Positions 7,739-16,094 of a stretch of DNA of 49,995 nt are shown here, piece after piece. The notes beneath the pieces are model-generated. The model was not told the origin of the DNA and did no database searches. It saw only the letters and a list, made by a program, of their open reading frames with translations. The translations under genes were made by a program, and so were the position numbers. The DNA is taken from contig NZ_JABFMW010000016.1 in assembly GCF_013359725.1 (NCBI RefSeq), positions 1 to 49,995 of the forward strand. The letters are read 5' to 3'. Numbering within the stretch: position 1 is the first letter of the stretch; each line of letters begins with the position of its first letter. Source of the DNA: Pseudarthrobacter sp. C4D7 (GTDB lineage Bacteria > Actinomycetota > Actinomycetes > Actinomycetales > Micrococcaceae).

Positions 7739-8346
7739 TGGGTCCTGCCTTCGGAGAGTCTCGGTTCGATGATGCGGGGCTGCCAGTCCGGTCCCTTGTA
7801 GTGTCTGCCAAGCCGTGTCTTGGCTCGATGTAGTCGGGATTTCACAGTTCCTTCCGCGACGGCCAAGGCCTCAGCAGCTTGCTTCAGGCTCAGCCCCTGT
7901 ATGACACATAGCGTGAGCACATCACGGTCCTGAGGCTTGAGTTGAAAGAACGCGGTGCGCAAGGCGCGAGCCTCCGCATCGCGTTCTACCGATTCGACGA
8001 AATCTTCCGCTACATCCCTCACCGAGGCCGGCGGCGGGAGTTGGTCCAGGAAGGCTCTGTAGCGGCGGCGTTGTCGGTTGTGGTTGCGAATCGTATTGTT
8101 GGCTGTCACGAGCAGCCAGGCGATTATGGAGCCATTGACCATACGGACTTTGTCCCGACGGCGCCACGCCTCAAGGAAAACGATGGCAGTGATGTCCTCC
8201 GCCTGGTGAGATGATCCGACAATTCCTATTGCGTGACCATGGACACGATCTCTGTAGCGGTCGAAGAGCGTTCCGAATGCGTCCCCATCACCGTTGACTG
8301 CAAGCAGCCATAGGGCCTCGTCTGTACTCTCTGATCCCCCGCTCAT
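7735..8346 (-). CDS. ECF-type RNA polymerase sigma factor
   Basis: A 203-residue sigma-70 family protein of the extracytoplasmic-function class. Region 2 spans about 20-92 (DAFGTLFDRYRDRVHGHAIG, then SSHQAEDITAIVFLEAWRR). Region 4 spans about 128-180 (LKPQDRDVLTLCVIQGLSL, then KQAAEALAVAEGTVKSRLH). It directs RNA polymerase to a small set of promoters, normally under control of a membrane partner, here probably the gene overlapping its stop. It lies inside the IS21-type ends, transcribed against istAB. A candidate own-type promoter lies directly upstream. Intact and probably functional. Confidence 0.9.
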   Translation of the reverse strand: MSGGSESTDEALWLLAVNGDGDAFGTLFDRYRDRVHGHAIGIVGSSHQAEDITAIVFLEAWRRRDKVRMVNGSIIAWLLVTANNTIRNHNRQRRRYRAFLDQLPPPASVRDVAEDFVESVERDAEARALRTAFFQLKPQDRDVLTLCVIQGLSLKQAAEALAVAEGTVKSRLHRAKTRLGRHYKGPDWQPRIIEPRLSEGRTQ

Positions 8347-8351
8347 ACTTC

Positions 8352-8379
8352 ATAGTGTCCGCAGCGTCAGATTGGTTCC
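8352..8379 (-). promoter_or_regulatory. Candidate ECF-type autoregulatory promoter
   Basis: GGAACC (minus strand, 8379-8374), the commonest ECF -35 element, is followed after 16 bases by CACTAT (8357-8352), just upstream of the sigma-factor ATG at 8346. The leader would be very short or leaderless, which is common in actinobacteria. The -10 match is loose. Confidence 0.35.
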
Positions 8380-8476
8380 ATCATTTTTTGAACTTTCTCA
8401 CGAAACCCTCCACTGTCTCCTGCGGGTGGGTGAGCTGGGGCCCGGATGTCGCCCCCGCCTTAGTTCGGTGCAGCTT

Positions 8477-8529
8477 GGTGGTCCTGAATCAAGCCGTCTT
8501 GGTGGTCCTGAGTCACGTTGACATATTCA
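8477..8529 (-). repeat. IS21 right-end terminal repeats
   Basis: Two inverted copies of the left-end unit, GGTGGTCCTGAATCAAGCC (8477-8495) and GGTGGTCCTGAGTCA (8501-8515), then TGACATATTCA (8519-8529). Read on the minus strand the tip is TGAATATGTCA and then TGACTCAGGACCACC, closely matching the left tip. Confidence 0.8.
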
Positions 8530-8623
8530 CGGGCGGAGTACGGGTCAGAATTTGGCGGCTATGCCGACTACTAGGCGGTCGGCCCGTGTCCTGGCGAATG
8601 CTCATCAACTAAACGGGGCAGTG

Positions 8624-8769
8624 ATGGAATCCGGATTCGACGCCGGGGACATGACTGCGAAGGAGGCTGCGGCCTAGCTGAGCGGCCCGGTCGGGTTCGA
8701 GATCAGCGTGAAATTCCTCTACGGTCTCCGCTCACTCAGCCGCGGCCCGGTTGTTGAAAAGCACCCTTC
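8624..8769 (+). pseudogene. Excisionase-like helix-turn-helix remnant with nonsense codon
   Basis: From ATG 8624 the frame reads to DMTAKEAAA, hits TAG at 8675-8677, and continues in frame as LSGPVGFEISVKFLYGLRSL, then GRGPVVEKHP with one residue difference (SRGPVVEKHP). The order (T/A)KEAAxxLS ... FLYGLRSxxRGPxxxK is that of small MerR-like excisionase DNA-binding proteins of integrative elements. The stop codon and absent C-terminus make it inactive. The call rests on motif resemblance over about 45 residues. Confidence 0.4.
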
Positions 8770-8832
8770 ATCTCCTGTGGCTTCAACTATGGCACGCAGC
8801 TGGCCGGCCACCTCCCGCCACATGCCCCTGTG

Positions 8833-10215
8833 CTAGTTCTTACAGATCACATGGTTGATCTGCACTTGGTCGGGATTGAGTCCTGAGCGGGCTTCAATGT
8901 GCACTCGCTTAGGACTGTCTTTCGTCAGATTGCTCACCGTGCCGCTGGCGGTGCCTATGGTCTTTCCTTTCTGGAGCAGATCCACCATGGCTTCAGCCGA
9001 CTTGCAGCCAGCATAAAGTGGCGTCCATAGCCATACTTCGGTGCACGCTGCCCCTGTAGTGCAGGTGTACTGGTCGTGCGCGACCCACTTTAGGTAAAAG
9101 GAGCCGTTCTGAGCCCAGTCTCCTTGCCGTTCCAGCTCCTTGACGACAGCCGGGTCGGCGCCGGGTGCCACTGTCGCTGCAGCGTCGGATGCTGAGGTTA
9201 ACGACCCGGGCTGTGATACTCCGATGGCGAATATGCCGACACCAATGACCACCAATGCGGCGATGACGGCAATGAGACCGCCGTATCCTTCTTTTTTGCG
9301 TGGAGGGTTGTACGCCGTAGCGGGCTGCGTTGGCTGTCTTGTAGGAGACGGCGCCGGCGGCCGTAGTGGCGGGGAAACTGCTGCGGAGATGACGGTGTTG
9401 ATCCTCTTGTGGGCGCGCACATCAAAGACCTCGCGCTTCTCCATAATCATCCGTGTGTGCTGAAGGGCTGCCTCCCACTGATGGAGGCTCCCCTGCGATT
9501 CCTGGACCCAGGAGTTGGCGTCAGCCAGGAGCTTCGCGAAGATTCGTTCCTTGGCCTTTTCAACGGCTGTCCGCACGTGCTCTCGGGCATGCCCCAACGT
9601 GGTCAGCGGGTTCTCGTTCCTCGCGGCTGCGATTGTGCAGACGTGCCAGGCGATGGCGTCGGCAGCACCTTCACAGACTTCGTTGAGCCGCTTTTTGGAT
9701 ACTGCGGCAGGTGGTCCCAGATGCAGCTCCCCGCTGAGGTCCACAGGCGTCATGATCAACTCCGGGTCCACCAGTAGATTCCAACCCTGCGGACGCGCCG
9801 GCCAAGAGGGGTCCGGTCTCCAGTCCGGGCCGGGCCTCCACCCCTCTGCCGGCCGCGGCCAGCCGGGTGGAGGATTGAAGACTTGGAGACGCTGCTGCGA
9901 GCCCGCAGCAGCAGGACGTGCCGTTGCCTGTGTTGACACGCCGTGAGCAGCGGTACTGGATGACCAGGCTGCCGTCTTGAACGCATCGATCTTGGAACGC
10001 GTCCGGAAGTACCTGACGGCGTTGATGATGGCGAAGATTGGGCCAAGGACAATCGCACCTTTGAAGGCCACATATGAGCCCCCAGCCGAGGCCGCGTTGT
10101 AAGAGGTGAGAGTCACGAGACCACCCACGACGGCAATGCCGACGTGGATCCATGCCCAGACCGCAAACCGCCGCGCGGCTCGCTCCAGCTCGGCAACATT
10201 GCCCAAATCCCCCAC
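8833..10215 (-). CDS. Large membrane protein with Trp/Pro-rich motif
   Basis: A 460-residue protein with two N-terminal membrane segments (about 18-37 and 52-67), then a W/P-rich linker at about 112-147 ([20 protein letters not shown], then PDPSWPARPQGWNLLV). This motif is widespread in actinobacterial membrane proteins and resembles DUF2510-like modules. A helical region and a Pro-rich stretch (RPPAPSPTRQPTQPA) follow, then a third membrane segment (GLIAVIAALVVIGVGIFAI) and an external C-terminal domain with four cysteines. GTG 10215 is preceded by AAGGACG. Function unknown; the layout suggests a surface or secretion-associated protein. It is intact, unlike most neighbours. Confidence 0.75.
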   Translation of the reverse strand: MGDLGNVAELERAARRFAVWAWIHVGIAVVGGLVTLTSYNAASAGGSYVAFKGAIVLGPIFAIINAVRYFRTRSKIDAFKTAAWSSSTAAHGVSTQATARPAAAGSQQRLQVFNPPPGWPRPAEGWRPGPDWRPDPSWPARPQGWNLLVDPELIMTPVDLSGELHLGPPAAVSKKRLNEVCEGAADAIAWHVCTIAAARNENPLTTLGHAREHVRTAVEKAKERIFAKLLADANSWVQESQGSLHQWEAALQHTRMIMEKREVFDVRAHKRINTVISAAVSPPLRPPAPSPTRQPTQPATAYNPPRKKEGYGGLIAVIAALVVIGVGIFAIGVSQPGSLTSASDAAATVAPGADPAVVKELERQGDWAQNGSFYLKWVAHDQYTCTTGAACTEVWLWTPLYAGCKSAEAMVDLLQKGKTIGTASGTVSNLTKDSPKRVHIEARSGLNPDQVQINHVICKN

Positions 10216-10357
10216 TTTTTACGTCCTTCTAAGCAGCGCGGCGTGATCCGCTTGCGCTAAGCGTAGTGGGCCACCGCCTTCCCCGTTATAGCGTCCCGAA
10301 TATGTCGCAGGGATGGACTGGGAAAGGGCCAAGGATCTGTTCATCGGTGGGCCGTGC

Positions 10358-11038
10358 TTAGCCCTGCTTGAAGATCAGCTGCTCTATCTGTTCGGGTTCG
10401 ATGCCAAGCTCTTCCGCCCATTCGGCCATACAGCTGGTGTACCGACGGTAGCTGTCGGCGCTGTTCCAGTTGAGCCAGAGCGGGCCGATTTCGTTGCAGT
10501 TCTTCCTGAACCAGCGTGCCACAATGCTGTCCAGGATCGGGGTCGTGGCTACTTGCTCGGAGGCCTTGGTGGAAAAGCTGATGTATTTAGTGACCAACGC
10601 CGGCCCCCACCAGGCGAGAACTTCCTGTCACTCCGCCGCCGGTCAACGACGTGCTCGAACGCGGCGTTCCCGCCGCTGGTCATAGCGATCTGCGCGAGCG
10701 TGAACAGCTCGGCGTTGAAGTGCTTGCTGTTTGCCGGGTCCGTGTGACCCTGATGACCCGCTCAGCCCGGTATGGACCGAAACCCGTCCCTGCATAGCCC
10801 CAGACATAGCTGGCGATGTAAGCATCCAGAGCAGAGTTAGGGTCCCGGATGAGCTTGAACGAGTCCAGGACGCCTGCGCGGCCTATACGATTCGGCAGTG
10901 ATTCGAGAACGCTGTAGTCGCCGAGGTACTTTGCCCAGCTCTTCTTCTTCCATTCAAAGGGACCTTCGACGGCCGGCCCTCTGCATTCCAGTTCTTGAAT
11001 CTTCTTTGCAGGTCGTCGGGCACAGCCGGCATCGTCAT
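10358..11038 (-). pseudogene. OGG-fold helix-hairpin-helix protein, at least two frameshifts
   Basis: ATG 11038 has the site AAGGGAG two bases upstream. Following three frames in turn gives one continuous protein. It begins MTMPAVPDDLQ, then IQELECRGPAVEGPFEWKKK, YIASYVWGYAGTGFGPYRAE, FNAELFTLAQIAMTSGGNAAF, and finally KFSPGGGPALVTKYISFST with TPILDSIVARWFR and a TAA at 10358. The GYAGTGFGPYRA and GGGPALVTKYISF motifs match the 8-oxoguanine-DNA-glycosylase (OGG) fold family of actinobacterial proteins, whose real function is unclear. Shifts fall at roughly 10960-11010 and 10735-10745. Non-functional as read. Confidence 0.6.
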
Positions 11039-11152
11039 ATCTCCCTTAGGTGATCGTCCACTACTCTCGCATATGCCGTCAGGGTTTCTCCTTAGGCCGG
11101 GTCCGGGACTGATGCGAAATTGAAGACTTTCCGACCGTGAATAGTATGCAGC

Positions 11153-11826
11153 ATGGGGAACAGTGAAAGCCGAGCCACGTCCTTCAAGAAGTCCTTGGAG
11201 GCCGCCGGATACAGCGTGGTGTGGAAGCCAAAGAAGGCCTGGTTCCCTGGGCGACTATCGAGGCGCTTCCCGCCACGGCTGCGGACACACTGTTGGTCAT
11301 TTTCCGGGAACTGGGCGGCGTGCCGGCCCACCACGCAGCCCTGGCACCCGGCGGATGGGACATGCAGGCTGACCAGGTCCTCATTGAGTTTGACGAGGAC
11401 CTGCATTTCAACAGGTACCGGGCCTTTTCACTCGCCACACCATGGTCTGCTGAGCTTCCCTGGTCCGCGACGTACCGTGCCTACTCCACGGGGATGGAAG
11501 GGATGTGCCTGAATGCCGGCGGACACGGCGGAAAGTGGGCCAATTCCTCCTCAGACCGCTTGTTCGGAGGCTCCGATGAGAAAGAGGTTCTCGGACCTCT
11601 GGGCCCTTCCCGGTGGAAGCAGCGCGCCCTTTATGACGCAATCAATGATGCTTACGCGCTGTGCTCCACGCAGGTGTCCCTGGCCAGGGTTTCGATCCAT
11701 GACCAGATCGGTGGTTTGAACGTAAACCAGGCGACGAAGAAAGACCTTCTTCTGGAGCCGGAGGCACTCAGGCCCTTCCTTTTGGCCAGGACGGTGCCCG
11801 TGGAGGGGCTGAGCACCTCGCCATGA
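11153..11826 (+). pseudogene. Uncharacterised actinobacterial protein (possibly DUF7255), frameshifted
   Basis: The first part, MGNSESRATSFKKSLEAAGY and WKPKKAWFPG, is in one frame from ATG 11153. Near 11250 it must shift one frame to continue TIEALPATAADTLLVIFREL, GGWDMQADQVLIEFDEDLHF and NRYRAFSLATPW, then RWKQRALYDAINDAYAL and LARVSIHDQIGGLN to the stop at 11826. The IEFDExxHFNRYRA motif marks a family I have seen in many actinobacteria; I think it is DUF7255 but am unsure of the number. The second frame alone has a GTG at 11221, so a shortened product cannot be excluded. It is divergent from the OGG-fold gene. Confidence 0.55.
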
Positions 11827-11922
11827 CCCTGTCGCTGCAAGGAAGCCTTGGCTGGCGCAGCCATTAGCGCAAATGGAGTCATAGGAGTGCAGGTGCCGCC
11901 ACTGGAACAGGGCCCGGGATGG

Positions 11923-12558
11923 TCACCGTAGTGCGCGGCGCGGCGTCACAGCCGCAAGGTCCTCACAGCTGACTGCCTGAAGCGACGTACTTGGTCCGTG
12001 AAACACCAGGAGGGCTTCACCGGTCATATCTTTCACGGCCTCTGGGGCCTGAGGAGGGACTGAGGTGAGGCCATAGATGTCCTCCGGGCGATCAGAATTA
12101 CCCAAAACGGTGCTCTCGTCGGGGACGACAATCCGGTAGTTGTTGGTGTTTCCCATATTTGAGAAACGGAAAATCAGGCCTAGGGCGGGGCAATCCGTTG
12201 TGAAGGCCTCAACGGTATTAATGGGGCTTTGGTAGACGGTATCGGCGCCATACCTGGCGAGCTTGGCTTCCCACAGTCCGTCTTTTGCCACCCCTGAAAG
12301 GCCGGGGTCCCTGCAACCCTTTACGAGGAAGATGTCGGCGTCAGCCTTCCGTTCCTGCAGGACCGGTTTGCCGTCCGCATCAGGATGGTTCTTGCGGCAC
12401 TCGGCAAGCACGTCGGGCGCGGCCCGCGGGAAGGCCCATTAGCCAGCGGCGACCAAAAGAGCGAGAACGGTACAGAGGCCGGCGATCGTGCCTAACGACC
12501 ACCATTTGCTGCGGGCCGAGCCGCCGCTCTGAGCGGAACCGCTTCCCGTGTCGCTCAT
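11923..12558 (-). pseudogene. Membrane-anchored protein with in-frame stop
   Basis: From ATG 12558 the frame reads MSDTGSGSAQSGGSARSKWW, then a membrane segment SLGTIAGLCTVLALLVAAG, then TAA at 12439-12441. It continues open as WAFPRAAPDVLAECRKNHPD to 11923. The downstream part has two conserved-looking cysteines (CRDPGL, TDCPALGL). The single nonsense codon sits exactly at the end of the membrane helix, so any product restarting at GTG 12408 or so would be soluble. Family not recognised. Confidence 0.55.
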
Positions 12559-12699
12559 ACGGGGAGTATCTGCTCATGCTCCGGGATCGTCAATGGCCAG
12601 AGACGGGTTGGGGTAGAAGGAGGGGGCACACGGAGAGTCCCTAAGGAGTGGCCATTTACAGGCCCAAACAAGCGGATAGACCAAAAGACTGGCAACGTC

Positions 12700-13287
12700 C
12701 TAAGCGCCGTCGGCCAGCTCTTGCATCCGCAGACGCCGCTCTTCCCACTGCTCGGGCGTGAGGTCTGGAATGTTCGGCGCGGATGGGCGCAGACCGATGA
12801 AACCGTCCAACTGCTCGCGCACGATGTCCAGGTGTCCGGCATGTCGGTGGGACTCGGCGATCATGTGCACCAGAAGGCGTTCCACCGTAGTGTGGCGGTG
12901 TCTTGTCCACCATGGCACCACGGCGGGTGCATCAAGCTCCAGTTCGTCGAGCACGGCATCGGCTGCCACCGTTGTCTGCCGGTACATCATGACCGCCTCA
13001 GCCAGCGTCATAGTCGGCGGCGCGAGGAAGTCTGCCTGGGGGTCCCCGGATGCGATGACGCCCCGGACAACGGGGTTCTCAATGTCCCGTCCAAGACATG
13101 AAATGAAGTACTGGGACTCGGTGACGGCCAGGTGGAGCAGCAAGCCCATGACATGCGTGCCCGTCCGAGTCAGTGGAGTACGTGCCTGGGCATCACTCAA
13201 GCCCTCACACTTCCACAGGATTGCTTCGCGGGCATCGCTTAAATATTCACGAAGCTGGGCTGCTCTGGCTTCTGTATCGAATGGCAT
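12700..13287 (-). CDS. DinB/DUF664 family protein
   Basis: A 195-residue four-helix-bundle protein of the DinB-like superfamily (DUF664 branch). Metal-ligand histidines appear in GLLLHLAVTESQYF and HMIAESHRHAGHLDIVREQL, the usual three-His pattern. Members include thiol-dependent S-transferases that use mycothiol or bacillithiol; the substrate here is unknown. It is full length, intact and stands alone between two broken genes. Confidence 0.85.
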   Translation of the reverse strand: MPFDTEARAAQLREYLSDAREAILWKCEGLSDAQARTPLTRTGTHVMGLLLHLAVTESQYFISCLGRDIENPVVRGVIASGDPQADFLAPPTMTLAEAVMMYRQTTVAADAVLDELELDAPAVVPWWTRHRHTTVERLLVHMIAESHRHAGHLDIVREQLDGFIGLRPSAPNIPDLTPEQWEERRLRMQELADGA

Positions 13288-13333
13288 GAACTGAGTCTAG
13301 GAGCGCGGCTCGATCGCCGAGGGGCGCGTGAAG

Positions 13334-14163
13334 TCACGCCGCGTCAGGAACTCCTGACTCAGGCGCTTTCCCGACCCCAAGGAGAGCGACGGCGAGTAGA
13401 ACCACCTTGCCACCCTGAATCAAGGGAGCCACCAAACGCAGGTACTCCTGCCGCATTGCCGACTGCATTTCCGGCGTTTGGCTGGTGACGATCATGCCGA
13501 TTCCGCCGACGCCGCCTGCCGGGCCTGCCCACAGATCTTCAGCATCGATGGTGAAGTCCCAGTCGAGGGTGTCTGTCTGCACTGAATCGAGGCCGGCCCG
13601 CACCAACAGTTCATGGAGCCCAGCCTCCGTGCGGTCAAAGTCCTTATCGGCTGGAAGCCTCTGTTGGTCCGGCACCACTGCCCCGCTGGCTTCCACCACG
13701 TCGGCCCACAGCTTGTTGATGGCGGAGAGTTCAGATGGCCAGATCGTCACGGAGACAGCTCCGTCCGGCCGGCAGACGCGCATCAGCTCAGTCACCGCTG
13801 CGCGGGGATCCCCGACATGGTTCACAACGAAGGTGACACGACTGCGTCAAAAGTATCCGCTGCGAACGGTAGCTCCGGAAGTCGGCCGACCAGGAGTTCA
13901 GCCTGCGGCGCCGCCGCAAGGGCCAGCGAGAGCATCCTGGCGTCCGGATCCACGCCCGTCACCTCTGCTCCGCGGCTTAGGGCCAGGGCTGTGACGTTGC
14001 CGGTGCCGCATCCAATGTCAGCCACACGGCGCCCGGTGAAGCTGCCGACCACTGCTTCTGCCGCGTCCAACAACGGCTCAACGGCCCCGGCGCACAGGTG
14101 GGGGAAACTGCGGGCGTACGGGCCGCCCAAGCCGGCCCAATTATTGAGGGAGTCCTTTGCCAT
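13334..14163 (-). pseudogene. Class I SAM-dependent methyltransferase, frameshifted
   Basis: ATG 14163 starts MAKDSLNNWAGLGGPYARSF. Motif I is VADIGCGTGNVTALAL, followed by GVDPDARML and LPFAADTFDAVV. At about 13835 one base is missing: the open frame runs into a TGA at 13822, while the neighbouring frame continues with VTFVVNHVGDPRAAVTELMR and CRPDGAVSVTIWPS to 13334. That is the normal motif IV-V region of Methyltransf_11 proteins. The substrate cannot be told. Translated as is, only the first half, with a SAM-binding motif, would be made. Confidence 0.8.
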
Positions 14164-14239
14164 GGGTCGACAGTATCTCCCCGGTCGGGCCGGCAAGCCC
14201 CAACAACAGATGTCGCGCAGCCCGGGCTAAGCTCCTGGG

Positions 14240-14809
14240 ATGGCGGGTGATATTCGGAGTCTGTTCCTCAACGGCACAGTCGGGTCCGGAAAGACGACGA
14301 CGGCCGAAGCCCTGCACCGGATTCTGATCGACGACGGAATCAGCAGCGCCGTCGTGGACCTGGACCAACTCCGGCGCGCATGGCCGGCTCCCCCGAACGA
14401 CCGGTTCAACCAGGAGCTTGTACTACGAAACCTCCAGGCGGTCGCCGGAAATTACCGCCATGCAGGGGTGGGAAGGATTATTGTGGCCGGCGTCATCGAA
14501 CACGCAGCCGATGTTGAGCGCTACCGTCAGTCTCTCGGCGGCCGTGAGCTGTCCCTGGTCCGCCTGAAACCAACCATCGGCACCGTTCAGAAGAGGCTGC
14601 GGCACCGACACGAGGCTGGGAGTCCTGATTTGTCCTGGCATCAGGACCGCAGCGTGGAGCTGGAGGGGATCCTAGACAAGGTCCGGCTCGATACTCATGT
14701 CGTCGAACTGTGGCTCAGGGTGGGTGTCCCATCCCCGGTGCGCGATGGCTGCAGCATTCTCATCATGCTGCTGGTCAGGGCTCTTACCCCTGCCGGAACG
14801 GTCCTTTGA
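14240..14809 (+). pseudogene. P-loop kinase-like protein with replaced C-terminus
   Basis: MAGDIRSLFLNGTVGSGKTT contains the Walker A motif (about 12-19). VVDLDQLRRAWPAPPNDRF and IIVAGVIEHAADVERYR follow, as in small nucleotide kinases related to adenylylsulfate and chloramphenicol-phosphotransferase-type proteins. Sense ends near LDTHVVEL (about 14708). Beyond this the frame is the antisense of a serine-recombinase fragment, so the last roughly 30 residues are foreign. The native C-terminus was probably lost at a recombination junction; activity is uncertain. Confidence 0.6.
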
Positions 14810-14851
14810 TACGCGAAGATATTCACGAACCAGGAGATTCTTTGGGTCCAT
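14695..14851 (-). pseudogene. Serine recombinase N-terminal fragment
   Basis: From ATG 14851 the minus strand reads MDPKNLLVREYLRVSKDRSG, then RGKSPDQQHDENAAAIAHRG and HPEPQFDDMSI before losing similarity. YLRVSKDxxGxxxSxxxQ with the catalytic Ser in RVSKD is the start of the large serine-integrase/resolvase family. Only about 50 residues remain, and they abut and overlap the 3' end of the kinase gene on the other strand. Confidence 0.6.
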
Positions 14852-14972
14852 AGACCCACCCCAGTCCAAATAGTTGTCCCCACTCACCGCGGGGAAGTGG
14901 GTCTCCCAACAGGACGTCACTTATGCGCTGACGCGCCATGGCCGAGATGCCTACAGCCCGCGACACGAGCCC

Positions 14973-16094
14973 TCAGCGCGGAAGCAGATCAAAGTAGACG
15001 GTGCCGGAATTCCAGCTAATTGGATGCAGTAATGTACCCACGGCGGGGTTCAAGGCGCTCCACATCATGCCGTTGCCCGCGTAGATGCCAACGTGCCCCC
15101 AGTTATCCGGTCCTTGGGGATTCTGAACCACCAGGTCCCCCGGCTGCGGGTCGTCGGTCCGAACCCCAACACGCCACTGCTCCACCCGCGGCAGTTCGAT
15201 TCCAGCCTGCCGATAGATCCATTGCACGTAGCCGGAACAGTCCCAGGCTTTGAATGCAGTGCCACCCCACACATACCGTCCACCTAGACCTTCCTGCGTG
15301 AACCGCAGAATGTCCTGGCGGAGCTTACTCAGGTTTTTCCAAGATGCCGCAGGCCCCACTTTGGGCGGCGAAAATGAGCAAGGAGCTGGCGACGTGTCCG
15401 GTTCCAACGCAGCAACGACTGCTGTCGCTGCACGCTCCCAACGCGCGTAAAGCTCGGGAAAAGCAGATACCTGGACTGCCTGAGCAGCCAAGTCTTTGTC
15501 CATCGCCTGCCACCCCGGTACGTCGAGCAGCCCTCGAGGACTTCCTCGGTTGGGACCCAAAGGGCCGCCGTAGAAGGCGCGGGCGTTGTAGAAAACGTCC
15601 ATAAGCTGCTCAACGCTCCCCCACCCCGCCGTGGGACGTTGTTGAGCCGAGCCTATCGAGTCATGGTCGCTCCCAACGCCATCATTTGGAAAACCCATGG
15701 AAGCCGGAACCCTGGGATTTGCGAGAACGCGCAAACTCGACTCCTGCATCGCCATCATGATGGCAAAGATCTGTCCCGAACGTGGTACACCAAGCTGTTT
15801 TCCGACCCCAATGTACGCGCGAGCCACGCTTTCCTGTCGCGAGTTCAGCTCGTATAGCACCTGGCTACCATCGCGGACCTCCAGGCCATCGCCAGTCCCC
15901 GTACCTGTGCTGATAGATGCAGCATCAGCCGGAGCACAAGCGACAGTTAGCTCGCCTCTCAGACCGGCAAGTAGAGCCACACCCGCGACGAACGCCATCA
16001 GGCCGAGAAGCACGAGGACAGTCACAGCGGCAGCGACACCTTTAAGCAGTGCCCGCCTTCTAACCAGACCGGCCACGGCCATAGGACCGACCAT
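14973..16094 (-). CDS. Membrane-anchored NlpC/P60 cell-wall hydrolase (conjugation-type)
   Basis: A 373-residue protein: one N-terminal membrane segment (about 18-45), a lysozyme-like domain (QIFAIMMAMQESSLRVLAN and TAGWGSVEQLMDVFY), and a C-terminal NlpC/P60 peptidase. Catalytic Cys is in AWDCSGYVQWIY (about 286) and His in NWGHVGIYAG (about 334). This two-domain plan is that of peptidoglycan hydrolases that open the wall for conjugation machinery of Gram-positive integrative elements (TcpG/VirB1-like). Its ATG overlaps the upstream stop (TGATG), placing it last in a three-gene operon. Intact, but no coupling protein or VirB4 ATPase is present in the window. Confidence 0.85.
   Translation of the reverse strand: MVGPMAVAGLVRRRALLKGVAAAVTVLVLLGLMAFVAGVALLAGLRGELTVACAPADAASISTGTGTGDGLEVRDGSQVLYELNSRQESVARAYIGVGKQLGVPRSGQIFAIMMAMQESSLRVLANPRVPASMGFPNDGVGSDHDSIGSAQQRPTAGWGSVEQLMDVFYNARAFYGGPLGPNRGSPRGLLDVPGWQAMDKDLAAQAVQVSAFPELYARWERAATAVVAALEPDTSPAPCSFSPPKVGPAASWKNLSKLRQDILRFTQEGLGGRYVWGGTAFKAWDCSGYVQWIYRQAGIELPRVEQWRVGVRTDDPQPGDLVVQNPQGPDNWGHVGIYAGNGMMWSALNPAVGTLLHPISWNSGTVYFDLLPR

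Larger units (their letters stand above)
3103..8523 (+). mobile_element. IS21-family element with 2.7 kb passenger segment
   Basis: Left end: TGTCA at 3103, then three internal repeats related to GGTYTGAAYCAGGACCACC (3108-3122, 3131-3149, 3175-3193). Right end, inverted: GGTGGTCCTGAATCAAGCC (8477-8495), GGTGGTCCTGAGTCA (8501-8515) and TGACA ending at 8523. The outer 11 bases TGAATATGTCA (3097-3107) recur exactly inverted at 8519-8529. Multiple terminal repeats are characteristic of IS21. istA and istB occupy 3238-5729. A normal IS21 ends soon after istB, but here the matching end lies 2.7 kb further, past an ECF sigma cassette on the other strand. I see no clear direct target duplication. Alternatives are rearrangement between two IS copies or a one-ended deletion. 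Confidence 0.6.

Noticed and set aside
10313..10747. Plus-strand frame opposite the OGG-fold remnant
   Set aside because: The minus-strand reading has coherent conserved motifs across three frames; the plus frame does not.
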